From: Affinundibacterium amnicola
GTDB lineage: Bacteria > Pseudomonadota > Gammaproteobacteria > Burkholderiales > Burkholderiaceae_D
Assembly: GCF_014284275.1 (NCBI RefSeq)
Contig: NZ_JACOFU010000008.1
Span: 124,001 to 188,000 of the forward strand
Direction of reading: 5' to 3'
Length of the DNA: 64,000 nucleotides
How positions within the stretch are numbered: position 1 is the first letter of the stretch; the number at the start of each line of letters is the position of its first letter. A program made the translations under genes and the position numbers. Below are positions 37,957 through 47,102 of this stretch, piece by piece. The notes under the pieces are model-generated. The model was given only the letters and a program-made list of their open reading frames with translations, ran no database searches and had not been told where the DNA came from.

Positions 37957-39153
37957 ATGATCACCATTGATCCACGCTCAGTTTTAGTCGTTTGGGCAGC
38001 ACTCAACATATTGTTTGCGGGCATGCTGGCATTGGTCGGTATGCAGGCACGCAATGTCAAAGGTGTCAGGCAATGGGCGATCGCTGATTTATTGATTGGT
38101 ATTGCGCTAGCCATCGCCAGTCAAATTACTTATCCATCCACAACATTGATGGCAGGCAGTGCCGCAATTTTTTTAGGCCTAGGCTTAGGCTTAATTTATA
38201 ACGGAATTGAAGCATTTGAAGGGCGACGTTGTCGCTATTGGATTCCGTTGCTGCTTGCGGTGACTATTATTGCGAACAACTATATTTTTGGCATATTGTT
38301 TTTCGAATCCAAAATACGTATCTTAGTCAATTTTTTGTTGTTCGCGATTATCCACGGCATGTGCGTGCGAGCGCTATTTATTCGTATTGAACAACCGCTG
38401 CGAACTGCGTATTGGCTGGCGGCGGCATCAACGGGCATCATTTTTTTGCTAGCGGTCGCCCGCATAATCAGCGTGGCGCTGACACCTGCTAGCGAAACCG
38501 GCATGTTCACAGCTACTGGCGTCAATCCACTGGTATTTTTATTTGGTAGCCTGGCACAAATGTCGATGTCATTCGCATTCATGCTGATGATCAATTACAC
38601 CTTGGCACATCAACTCAATACACTGGCAACGACCGATGCTTTAACTGGCTTATTTAACCGCCGCAGTCTAGAGACACACGCGAACCGTCAACTAAGTCAT
38701 AGCAAACGCACTGGCGAGAGTCTGGCTGTGATGATGATAGACGTGGATCACTTTAAGCACATCAACGATCAATTTGGACATCAGGCAGGCGATGAAGTCT
38801 TGCGCAAAATCGCTGCGCTCATGCAATCCATCGTGCGCGGTAATGATTATCTGGCACGTTATGGCGGAGAAGAATTTTGTGTGTTGTTACCTGCCACGAA
38901 CGAGGCACAAGCCTATGTTTTAGGTGAGCGTCTGCGTCGTCTGTATGCGGAATTAATGATTCCGTGGCAGCACCATACACTCACTGGCACCATTAGCATC
39001 GGTATCGCCAGCAACGACAATCATGCGCACAATCTAGACTCTCTGATCGCCGCAGCCGACTTGGCTTTGTATCGTGCAAAAAATAGGGGGCGAAATCAGG
39101 TCGCCTGCTATTCGGAATGCGAAAGCGCAGCCAAACTCAAGCAAATACAATAA
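37957..39153 (+). CDS. Membrane diguanylate cyclase (GGDEF domain)
   Basis: A 398-residue protein that makes the second messenger cyclic di-GMP. The first 210 residues contain about six to seven membrane helices with little outside the membrane. The C-terminal GGDEF domain (about 225-385) starts ATTDALTGLFNRR and carries the intact catalytic loop RYGGEEF near residue 305, with DVDHFKHINDQFGH before it. No RXXD inhibitory site is seen five residues before GGEEF. Probably expressed with the upstream binding protein. Confidence 0.92.
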   Translation: MITIDPRSVLVVWAALNILFAGMLALVGMQARNVKGVRQWAIADLLIGIALAIASQITYPSTTLMAGSAAIFLGLGLGLIYNGIEAFEGRRCRYWIPLLLAVTIIANNYIFGILFFESKIRILVNFLLFAIIHGMCVRALFIRIEQPLRTAYWLAAASTGIIFLLAVARIISVALTPASETGMFTATGVNPLVFLFGSLAQMSMSFAFMLMINYTLAHQLNTLATTDALTGLFNRRSLETHANRQLSHSKRTGESLAVMMIDVDHFKHINDQFGHQAGDEVLRKIAALMQSIVRGNDYLARYGGEEFCVLLPATNEAQAYVLGERLRRLYAELMIPWQHHTLTGTISIGIASNDNHAHNLDSLIAAADLALYRAKNRGRNQVACYSECESAAKLKQIQ

Positions 39154-39272
39154 CAAGCAATTAGAATTGAACCCATTCTAAAACGCTTAATAAAATCGCT
39201 TAATACAGCGGCTTAATAAGATGGCTGAATTCCTGCAGGCCGCAGGGGTTCTCCGCACAAGGACTCTTCATC

Positions 39273-40955
39273 ATGAAGCAAAGCATTCCTACAAAAATCA
39301 TTTGCTTGAACATCATCTTGATAGGATGCATGTTGATGCTGTCGTCGGCACACAGCTTGGCCGCAAACGAGCCAGTGAGCGCGCTTACCCAAACCAACAT
39401 ATCGACAACGGGCGCCGTTCACTCGGCAACGAAAGAAGCCACGCTGTCAGTGCTGAATCGTGACATTATCAATTTCCGAACTTCGGTTTTGGGAATTGAA
39501 CCCAGCGAACGCGCGCTGCGAGCTCAACGACGTATCTTGCAACAATTAGCAAACTCCGGCGAACACAAAGTCAGCATCGCGGATATGCCACCGGGAAAAC
39601 TCATACAGATTGATGGAGCTGGAAGCTTCTATATTGCCCCTGAAGATATTGATCCATTTCAACAAGAAACCATAGCCAGCGTCGCCCAACAAACGCTCAC
39701 ACGCATCAATCTGGTGATAAAAGAATCACGCGAAAGTCGCAGTCTGGAAGGCATGTTACGCGCTGGTGCCTATGTCATCACCGCGTTTCTGGTATTTATC
39801 TTCTTGCTTTGGCTGACCTTTCGGGTGCGCCGTGCAGTTGTCGTAAAAACCTTGTCGTTTGCCCGTGACAAGCTCGATGGCCATGAATTAATTCAGGCAA
39901 AACTAATCAATCGTGATCACGTCCAAAGTGGTTTACGTCGCGTATTGCAATGGTTCTCGTGGCTGGTCATCTTTCTGCTCACTTATGAATGGCTTAGTTT
40001 TAGCTTGTCGCAATTTCCATTCACCAGACCCTTAGGTGAGCAGCTCAATAATTATCTACTCGGATTAGTGACTAACATAGGCAGCGCTACCGTCAAAGCG
40101 ATTCCTGATCTATTCACTGCCTGTGTCATTTTCTTTTTGGCAAAGATGGTGATGCAGGCATTTAACGCATTCTTTGATCGGATAGAGAAAGGCAGCTTAG
40201 AAGTGACTTGGTTAGATACCGATGTCGTCACACCAACACGACGCATCGTCAAAGTTGCGGTATGGCTGTTTGCATTAACCATGGCATATCCCTATTTGCC
40301 AGGGTCGGGTACCGAAGCATTTAAAGGAATTTCTGTCTTAGTTGGTTTGATGATTTCGCTAGGTGCTTCTAGCTTGATCGCGCAAGCAGCAAGCGGCTTA
40401 ATTTTGACCTACTCACGTATTTATCGTCAGGGTGAGTTTATTCATGTTAATGGGCATGAAGGTACCATCACAGATCTGGGTATGTTCACCACCAGAATCC
40501 GCAATGGCATGGGCTTAGAAATCACACTGCCAAATGCTTTAGTGCTAGGCAACGTCACCAAAAATTATTCGCGCGCGGTCGAAGGCCCCGGTTTTGTGAT
40601 CGACACCAAGGTGACGATAGGCTACGACACCCCATGGCGCCAGGTCGAGGCGATGTTGATCGAAGCCGCACGTCGTACGCCAAGTATCTTAGCGGAACCG
40701 ATGCCTAAGGTATTTCAAACCGCACTCTCTGATTTTTATCCAGAGTATTTATTGATCTGCCAAGCGGTTCCAGCAGATCCGGTACCACGCGCTGAAGTGA
40801 TGAGCTTGCTGCATGCGAATATTCAAGACGTTTTCAATGAATACAATGTACAGATTATGTCACCGCATTATTTGGCAGATCCAGAGAAGGAAAAGCTGGT
40901 ACCCAAAGATGGTTGGTTTCGCGCCCCGGCAAACGATCCGCGCGCACAATCTTGA
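39273..40955 (+). CDS. MscS-family mechanosensitive channel
   Basis: A 560-residue small-conductance mechanosensitive channel with a long N-terminus. A signal peptide (about 1-33) precedes a periplasmic domain of about 120 residues, then membrane helices from about 165. The pore helix and beta domain read GLMISLGASSLIAQAASGL followed by GEFIHVNGHEGTITDLGMFTTRI, the MscS signature, near residues 360-410. Such channels release solutes on hypo-osmotic shock. AAGGA lies ahead of the ATG. Confidence 0.9.
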   Translation: MKQSIPTKIICLNIILIGCMLMLSSAHSLAANEPVSALTQTNISTTGAVHSATKEATLSVLNRDIINFRTSVLGIEPSERALRAQRRILQQLANSGEHKVSIADMPPGKLIQIDGAGSFYIAPEDIDPFQQETIASVAQQTLTRINLVIKESRESRSLEGMLRAGAYVITAFLVFIFLLWLTFRVRRAVVVKTLSFARDKLDGHELIQAKLINRDHVQSGLRRVLQWFSWLVIFLLTYEWLSFSLSQFPFTRPLGEQLNNYLLGLVTNIGSATVKAIPDLFTACVIFFLAKMVMQAFNAFFDRIEKGSLEVTWLDTDVVTPTRRIVKVAVWLFALTMAYPYLPGSGTEAFKGISVLVGLMISLGASSLIAQAASGLILTYSRIYRQGEFIHVNGHEGTITDLGMFTTRIRNGMGLEITLPNALVLGNVTKNYSRAVEGPGFVIDTKVTIGYDTPWRQVEAMLIEAARRTPSILAEPMPKVFQTALSDFYPEYLLICQAVPADPVPRAEVMSLLHANIQDVFNEYNVQIMSPHYLADPEKEKLVPKDGWFRAPANDPRAQS

Positions 40956-41084
40956 GCGACATCATCGCAAAGCCAGCTTGCCGCAATCCGTCAAGCAATG
41001 GTATAACGCCCACCCAACATAAGCAGTCATTACCAAAAGAGCTTGGACACACACAGCTCGTACCTTATTGACAGGAAAACAGAA

Positions 41085-41633
41085 TTGGCAAAGTTATATT
41101 TTCGATACTCGGCAATGAATGCTGGTAAATCCACCGCACTGTTACAAGTCGCGCACAACTATGAAGAACAAGGGCAACAAGTTTGCCTATACACTGCCGC
41201 CATCGATAATCGTTATGGTGCAGGAAAAATCACATCACGTCTGGGCCCGCAACGCGATGCAGCGACCTTTGATGCTGATTTTGATTTCTTTTCCGAAGCA
41301 CCAACAGTCAATTGCATCTTAGTCGATGAAGCGCAATTTCTATCGCCAGAGCAAGTAAAGCAGTTACATAAACTTGCTCATGTCAGGGGCATACCGGTGA
41401 TTTGTTATGGCTTGCGCAGTGATTTTCTTGGTGAACCTTTCCGTGGTTCTGGCTATCTGATGACACTCGCCGATACCATAGAGGAATTAAAAAACATCTG
41501 CACTTGCGGAAAAAAAGCGACCATGAATATTCGTGTTGATGCACAAGGCAAACGCATGACTGCCGGTGAACAAATTGATATCGGTGGTAATGAGCGTTAC
41601 CAGCACGTATGTGGACGGTGCTTTTATCAGTAA
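41085..41633 (+). CDS. tdk: Thymidine kinase
   Basis: A 182-residue type II thymidine kinase that salvages thymidine to dTMP using ATP. Motifs: P-loop SAMNAGKST near residue 10, the catalytic-base region LVDEAQFL near 82, lasso and zinc cysteines CTCGKKA and CGRCF in the C-terminal half. The start is a TTG at 41085 with AGGA about nine bases upstream, giving the usual LAKLYFRYSAMNAGKST start; an upstream TTG at 41043 would add 14 unlikely residues. It stands alone. Confidence 0.93.
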   Translation: MAKLYFRYSAMNAGKSTALLQVAHNYEEQGQQVCLYTAAIDNRYGAGKITSRLGPQRDAATFDADFDFFSEAPTVNCILVDEAQFLSPEQVKQLHKLAHVRGIPVICYGLRSDFLGEPFRGSGYLMTLADTIEELKNICTCGKKATMNIRVDAQGKRMTAGEQIDIGGNERYQHVCGRCFYQ

Positions 41634-41756
41634 GCTGGCTAAAATCTCAGTTGACCTATACGGGTACAAATATGTACCCGCACGGTAACTAAACAAACAC
41701 TCAAAATCTGCTGCAAAGCTACTAGGTGTAAGAATTAAATTTGGAATTAAATTTAA

Positions 41757-42473
41757 TTAAACGTCTTCGTTGATTGTGCGCTTCATACGCGCGCAATAGG
41801 CGCTCAAATTTGGCAAACTTAAGGCCGCTTGTTTTAACGGCGTATCCATTGCTACATCCATAATCGCTGACAAAAACGCATACACAGTCACATCAATCGT
41901 TCGCACCTGCTCGCCCATGAAGTAAGTTTTGTCAGCCAAAAATACCGATATTGATTTCAATATCTCCGTGCCCATCGCATAGATATCCTCGCGGCTGTGA
42001 CGACCAATTCCTTGCTCCCGAATTGCATTGAGCACCTGCTTACGTGCCATCGTCGCAAAAATAGAATGCAAAAAACTTGGCAATCCAATTTTGCCAAAAT
42101 ATCCCATGATTGCAGGGCGGTAATTGAGCCACGCAGAATCATCGCCCCAACGCGCCCAGGCCGCCACAAAATACAATTTTTCTTCAATTAATCCACGATA
42201 AGCGTGCGCTACAGAGACTTCTAAAGGCGTCATTCCTGCATCCAATGGCTTTGCAGAAAGCGACTCAAAGTGAGCGACGATTGCTGATGAATCGCATATC
42301 ACCCGATCATCAACTTTCACTGTCGGCAATTTTTGTTTTGGCGATTTTCGCGAATTAGCGATATGCGGGGTGTAATCGATTTTTCTCAAGCGAAAATACA
42401 CTTCAACCTTAGAACAAAAAGGGCTTATATCGAGTACGTCCCAGGCTGGGCCGTATTTATACAAAGTCAGCAT
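41757..42473 (-). CDS. Glutathione S-transferase-like protein (metaxin/FAXC-like N-terminus)
   Basis: A 238-residue protein with a GST fold. The thioredoxin-like N-domain (about 1-78) reads ISPFCSKVEVYFRLRKIDY then KQKLPTVKVDDRVICDSSAIVAHFE, and the helical C-domain contains RTIDVTVYAFLSAIM. The Lys-Leu-Pro turn and the Asp-Ser-Ser motif fit glutathione-binding GSTs of the FAXC/metaxin-like group. Cytosolic. Substrate unknown. Confidence 0.8.
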   Translation of the reverse strand: MLTLYKYGPAWDVLDISPFCSKVEVYFRLRKIDYTPHIANSRKSPKQKLPTVKVDDRVICDSSAIVAHFESLSAKPLDAGMTPLEVSVAHAYRGLIEEKLYFVAAWARWGDDSAWLNYRPAIMGYFGKIGLPSFLHSIFATMARKQVLNAIREQGIGRHSREDIYAMGTEILKSISVFLADKTYFMGEQVRTIDVTVYAFLSAIMDVAMDTPLKQAALSLPNLSAYCARMKRTINEDV

Positions 42474-43078
42474 TGATGCATTCCTAATGTGAAAAAATGA
42501 TGCGAATTAACTCAACTCCGCATGGTTAAACAACACAGATAAATCTCGAAAAATCCAATGAACCTAGCAATTCATCGCCCGAGTATACTGAGCTTAGATT
42601 GGCAGTGCAATAAATTCATGTGATTTCAATAATTTCGATGAGATCAACTTATCGCCACACGAATTACACATACTGCTTTCTAGGATCCAAATTGAATTGC
42701 TTATCAATATTTTTTGCCAAAGATTGTGTAAACATTTTCCCCTCGACTGGGCGTCAGAGATGCACAGATTCAATCAGATACACGTTGTGTGCCTCGTTCT
42801 GATTGCAATGTACGAAGAATATTTGATTTTGATACTGAGTTCCAAAATCATAAATTGCGTTGTGATGTGAGTAGCCGACAAGACTAAAGCAGTATCGAAA
42901 TGCGTAAGAGCGCTCCTGGTTAAACACGAGCTCGCCGAGCGGATCATTTTGAAATGCGTGCAGCATTGTTGATGCAACACAGTTCGTAATTCAGTAATCA
43001 CTATACTGACGAGGCAAAACAAAATGGAAATGGCGTCGCCCCCATACTGTCGTGGATACGAATCTTATACTTACTATT
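42474..43078. other. AT-rich intergenic region
   Basis: About 600 bases between the GST and O-ligase genes, containing the interrupted small ORF noted above. Nothing else is supported; other short frames lack ribosome sites. Confidence 0.45.
42664..42966 (-). pseudogene. Small ORF interrupted by an in-frame TGA
   Basis: On the minus strand a natural-looking frame begins at ATG 42966 and reads 70 codons to a TGA at 42754-42756. It then continues in the same frame for 29 more sense codons (RPVEGKMFTQSLAKNIDK and onward) to a TAA at 42664. Both parts look like coding sequence, suggesting one 100-residue protein broken by a nonsense mutation (CGA or TGG to TGA) or, less likely, stop readthrough. 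No family is recognised, no ribosome site is clear, and the 5' end may also be degraded. Confidence 0.4.
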
Positions 43079-44839
43079 CTATCGGCTCGCCTGCAACTTG
43101 AACTGAATTCGCTGTACTTCCAACTGAGCAAATTGGGCTAACTCAGCGTAAGTTTGTGGTTCGTCTTCTGCCATCCAAATAAAGCGTGGCAAGAAGATAT
43201 GCATCTTATCTGGATAAGCCAAGGCAGCCATTTGAAACTGCCGTTTTGCTTGTTCTGTATCACCATTTTCTGCTAACAATGCAGCGTGCCGAAACATCAC
43301 TTCGTCAACCGGAGCACTATGCATTAAACGTTTATTTAAAACCAATTTTTCTAGCGTAGGTGCATTTGGTGAAACGAATTCCGATGGCATGATTGCTTCT
43401 AAGTCAGCCTGCAACAATGTTCGATGATTTAAAGAACTAATGATCACTTTATGATCAATTTCATCTGAAGACTGAACATTCTTTTCTCCGCTAAAGAAGG
43501 TGCTTTCAATAAGATAAAAATCCCAGCTTGTTTTCATAACCAAGATCAACATTAGGGGAAGTACAGCGGCGATGCAAACATTGAACATTCTTAAGCGAGG
43601 CAAAGCACAAGTAGAAACATCAATGTATCCAAGAAATAACGCGGCGATTCCCAGAAAGTAGCTATAGTACAAAGGTTGTTCCAGCATACTATGAATACAT
43701 AGCACGCCAAGGCAAGCGATCATGTATCTTCGTCCGGAAGTAAGTGGCTCCCTAACTTGAGAACGTATGACTCTTACCAATGGAATAGTCAAGCCAAGAA
43801 AACCAAGCAATCCGCTTACAGCCAGAATTTGTAAAAATAAATTATGTGCGTACTGATCTATACCCCACAAAGTAGCAATGTCGGTTATTGCTAATTGCTG
43901 AACAAGTTGAAATGCAAAATTATTAAATCCAACTCCAAAAATTGGCTGACTTTTAAACATTTCCCATGCATGTTCCCATAGATAAAAACGTACTCCTATG
44001 GTTTCGGAGAGCTGTAAATCGCGTCGCAGTTGAGGTAACTCTAACCAACTCAGAAAACATCCGAAAACAACTACACTACATAACAGAATAATTATCCAAC
44101 GCCAACGCAATTTCCCTTTGAAAAAAAATACCACTAATATCCATAAGCAGTGCAAATACACACTACGCGATGCAGAAAGAAACATTGCGAATATAAGAAT
44201 CAGGCCAACAACGATTCCCTGAATTTTTGTTAGCGTCTTTTGACTGTGTAAATAAAAAACCGAGCATAATGCCAGCGCCAGATAGCTAGCAAAATGGTTT
44301 TGCTGTGCAATATTCCCAAATACACCAACATCTATTCGAACAGGCGAATTTACAATTGGTTGCAGTATCTTTGGTACACCAAAATATTGCATAAACCCAA
44401 TCAGCCCACTCAGCACGCCACCCAATAACAACGACAAAGAAATAAGTTGTAAGCTTCTAAATGGCAAATGAATTTCTCTGTCATATTTTGCAAGCGTATG
44501 ACCAACACACATCAAGAGTGCCAGCCAAAGAAAGTAGCCAAAAATAATGACGGCCTGTGTCGTATATGCAAAGTATCCTGCCACCCATTGAGCAGAAACG
44601 ATGACTAAGAATGTGAGTGGTAGAACAATGACTCGTGGAAAATTCCACGTTCTTTCCTGTCGAATTGTCCAGATTGAGATCGCAAAGCCAACACACAATC
44701 CCAAAACAATTGCCAAGCTCTCAGAGTAAAACGACGGTATCGGGAGACGATGCCAGGGCAACAAAAAAGGTAGGCTCAGCATAAGTGCTAAGAAAGCATA
44801 AGCGACTTTTAGCGAGGTATTGCCAAGCTTAAATTGCAT
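43079..44839 (-). CDS. PglL/Wzy-type O-oligosaccharyltransferase or O-antigen ligase
   Basis: A 586-residue membrane protein with about twelve helices. Two signatures of the PglL/O-antigen ligase group are visible: FGNIAQQNHFASYLALA near residue 175, and GVGFNNFAFQLV followed by DQYAHNLFLQILAV near 300-340, where a conserved His is needed for glycan transfer. A C-terminal soluble region with TPR-like helices (about 480-586) matches the Wzy_C-type end. Such enzymes attach lipid-linked glycans to pilin or other exported proteins. No pilin or glycan genes are adjacent, so the acceptor is unknown. Confidence 0.85.
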   Translation of the reverse strand: MQFKLGNTSLKVAYAFLALMLSLPFLLPWHRLPIPSFYSESLAIVLGLCVGFAISIWTIRQERTWNFPRVIVLPLTFLVIVSAQWVAGYFAYTTQAVIIFGYFLWLALLMCVGHTLAKYDREIHLPFRSLQLISLSLLLGGVLSGLIGFMQYFGVPKILQPIVNSPVRIDVGVFGNIAQQNHFASYLALALCSVFYLHSQKTLTKIQGIVVGLILIFAMFLSASRSVYLHCLWILVVFFFKGKLRWRWIIILLCSVVVFGCFLSWLELPQLRRDLQLSETIGVRFYLWEHAWEMFKSQPIFGVGFNNFAFQLVQQLAITDIATLWGIDQYAHNLFLQILAVSGLLGFLGLTIPLVRVIRSQVREPLTSGRRYMIACLGVLCIHSMLEQPLYYSYFLGIAALFLGYIDVSTCALPRLRMFNVCIAAVLPLMLILVMKTSWDFYLIESTFFSGEKNVQSSDEIDHKVIISSLNHRTLLQADLEAIMPSEFVSPNAPTLEKLVLNKRLMHSAPVDEVMFRHAALLAENGDTEQAKRQFQMAALAYPDKMHIFLPRFIWMAEDEPQTYAELAQFAQLEVQRIQFKLQASR

Positions 44840-45043
44840 ACTGAAATAGCACAGTCACTAACAAGAAATTTAGCGGAACGATATAAGACATGGAAAGTTG
44901 GAAGTTTCTTTAAACCACAAATTAGAAACAAGGATTAGAACCTGTAGCTTCACAAGCCTAAATGAAGAAAATATCTGACTCGTAAAGAAATCAATAGTCG
45001 CTTTTATTGGCGCCATTTGCACTTCACGATACTTAACTTGCGA

Positions 45044-45077
45044 ACCAAAGAATGCGCAGTTTCGCGCATTCTTTGGT
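45044..45077. terminator. Large palindrome after the RCC1 gene
   Basis: A perfect 14-bp stem ACCAAAGAATGCGC/GCGCATTCTTTGGT with a 6-base loop, about 40 bases beyond the RCC1 stop. No T-run on either side, so termination is probable but not certain. Confidence 0.55.
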
Positions 45078-45119
45078 CTTACCTATACATTAAAATATTT
45101 CAACTAAAACTAATTTTGA

Positions 45120-46361
45120 TTAGTTACCGCCATTCACTGTCTGGATGCCACTAAGGCCTGTTGTACGGCTACCAACATCCAAAGTCTGAGTTCCGCTGAG
45201 TCCAATTACTCGAACTGGTTTGTCTGAACTAACTTTAGTCTTATTTCCAAGTTGTCCACTTCCATTAAAACCGAAAGTCATTACTTGGCCGTTTTTCAAA
45301 ATAACTGAACTAAATCCATTCCCCGATGATATCGACACAGCATTTACAATTCCGCCAACTTTCAGTGGTTTTAATTGGAACGGCGCAGTAGAGGGGCCAG
45401 ATCCAATTTGCCCGTTCAAAGTTGAACCCCACGTATATACTGAACCATCCGCCTTTAATGCCATTCCATTTTTTGCACCAGCAGAAACCGCCTTTATCTG
45501 GGTCAACCCAAAGACAGAGGTTGGGGTATTACTATTGTTGCGATTTCCGTTCCCAAGCTGCCCGTTACCATTCTTGCCCCACGACTTTACTGTACCGTCA
45601 TTCAACAAGGCGAGCGCATGTGAAAATCCTGCAGAGATGGCTTTTACTTGTGCCAAGCCAACTACCTGCACCGGAGAACTCGAATTCTCAAAACTCTGAT
45701 TGCCCAGTTGTCCCGACTCATTCACTCCCCAAGCCCAAACAGTTCCATCGTGCTTCAAAGCCAAAGTAAAATCAGTCCCCGCAGCCAAGGACTTTACGTC
45801 AGTAATGTTGATTGATTGTGGGAGATTTGCATAAGAAGTAGCGGTTTTCCCCCACCCCCATAAAGAACCGTTAGATTTCAATGCGACGGTATGATTTTGT
45901 CCAGCAGCAACGGCTTTCACAGAATCAATTGCAGTTAATTTCATTGGCACAGAAGTAGCCATTACTTGGGACATACCTAATTGACCTTGAGCATTGCTAC
46001 CCCAAGCCCAAAGATGACCGTCATTATGAAGCGCAACAGAGTGACCCTCACCAGTTTGCACTTGTGTGACAGCACTCAAGCCAATAACTCGTACAGGTAT
46101 CGCTGAAAAGTTCAGCGCACTGTTATTTCCTAACTGACCAACATTGTTTGCACCCCATGCAAATACGCTGCCATTAGTTGCTAAAGCCAAAGTATGCAAG
46201 TTCGTACCAGACAACCGATCCTCATCTAATATTTCAATTGGCAACTCTGGTGGTCCAGACATCAATTGAGCCCTAGTTTCACCTTCATAATTTCCCCCTC
46301 CGCAAGCGACTAAAAACGCGGCGCTAGACGACAAACAAATGATGCTTACTTTTCTATTCAT
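45120..46361 (-). CDS. RCC1-repeat beta-propeller lipoprotein
   Basis: A 413-residue protein with a lipoprotein signal: hydrophobic IICLSSSAAFLVACGGG, with the lipidated Cys near residue 21. The mature part consists of about seven RCC1-type repeats, each with a variant of SLWGWG or WGxNxxGQLGN and an ALKxDG strand; this folds as a seven-bladed propeller. Eukaryotic RCC1 exchanges nucleotide on Ran, but bacterial secreted versions probably mediate binding. The ATG at 46361 places the signal peptide correctly. Confidence 0.9.
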   Translation of the reverse strand: MNRKVSIICLSSSAAFLVACGGGNYEGETRAQLMSGPPELPIEILDEDRLSGTNLHTLALATNGSVFAWGANNVGQLGNNSALNFSAIPVRVIGLSAVTQVQTGEGHSVALHNDGHLWAWGSNAQGQLGMSQVMATSVPMKLTAIDSVKAVAAGQNHTVALKSNGSLWGWGKTATSYANLPQSINITDVKSLAAGTDFTLALKHDGTVWAWGVNESGQLGNQSFENSSSPVQVVGLAQVKAISAGFSHALALLNDGTVKSWGKNGNGQLGNGNRNNSNTPTSVFGLTQIKAVSAGAKNGMALKADGSVYTWGSTLNGQIGSGPSTAPFQLKPLKVGGIVNAVSISSGNGFSSVILKNGQVMTFGFNGSGQLGNKTKVSSDKPVRVIGLSGTQTLDVGSRTTGLSGIQTVNGGN

Positions 46362-47102
46362 GAGAAATTCCGAAGGTAAAATTAGCGTTAAGTACAATTT
46401 ACTATTATATTAAATTTCTAATCAATCACATAGAAGTTGATTAAATTTTAAACTAAGTAAATTACACGCCACATTAAGTGAATACTTTGATTGACTTTTT
46501 TATTTTTTGACTTTTTTCTTTATCAATTCATCTTTTGTGCCACTTGAGACAGCACAACCAATTTGCTTAGGAATTTTTATGGACTAAATTGCCGTTCCGC
46601 AATCAATCTACTACCGCTGTTAGAAATCCAAATTGAAAGTCAATAATTAACCGCGCGCAGTACATCAATTCTGCACATAGGTGTCAGGCTTGGAATGCAC
46701 GTTGTGCCACGTGTCCCCATATGCCATAGCATCAATCAACACTTGTGGTGTAATTTGCCAACTAAACCCCCATTTATATTTATAACATCCACAATAAATT
46801 ACCTGTACGCCATGATTGACGACGCCATTTCAATAACCGATCTATTTTGCTTTGATTCACGCTCACAACAAAGAGCTTCGTTATGCTTAAAATGAAAGCC
46901 ACCATTTAGTCTTAGTCAATGACTAAAACGAGCACTCAATCATAGAATCAAGGATAATGCGGACGGATCTCATTCCTGATTCGATCTCAATCTCTGGCGC
47001 ACCTCACCGCTTTCCAAAAGTCTCTGAACCTTGCCAATAACGAGAGAATTTCAATACGCATCAGAAACGCATCATATTTACCTATTCACTTGGAACACTC
47101 TC
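46362..47102. other. Long AT-rich intergenic region upstream of OsmC-YcaO
   Basis: A 741-base divergent spacer with T-rich blocks near 46494-46530. No gene, RNA or clear repeat is visible. The frame that opens at 47031 continues into ycaO but starts before its real ATG. Confidence 0.45.

Noticed and set aside
46695..46895. 66-codon frame upstream of ycaO
   Set aside because: No ribosome site, no family and AT-rich noncoding surroundings.
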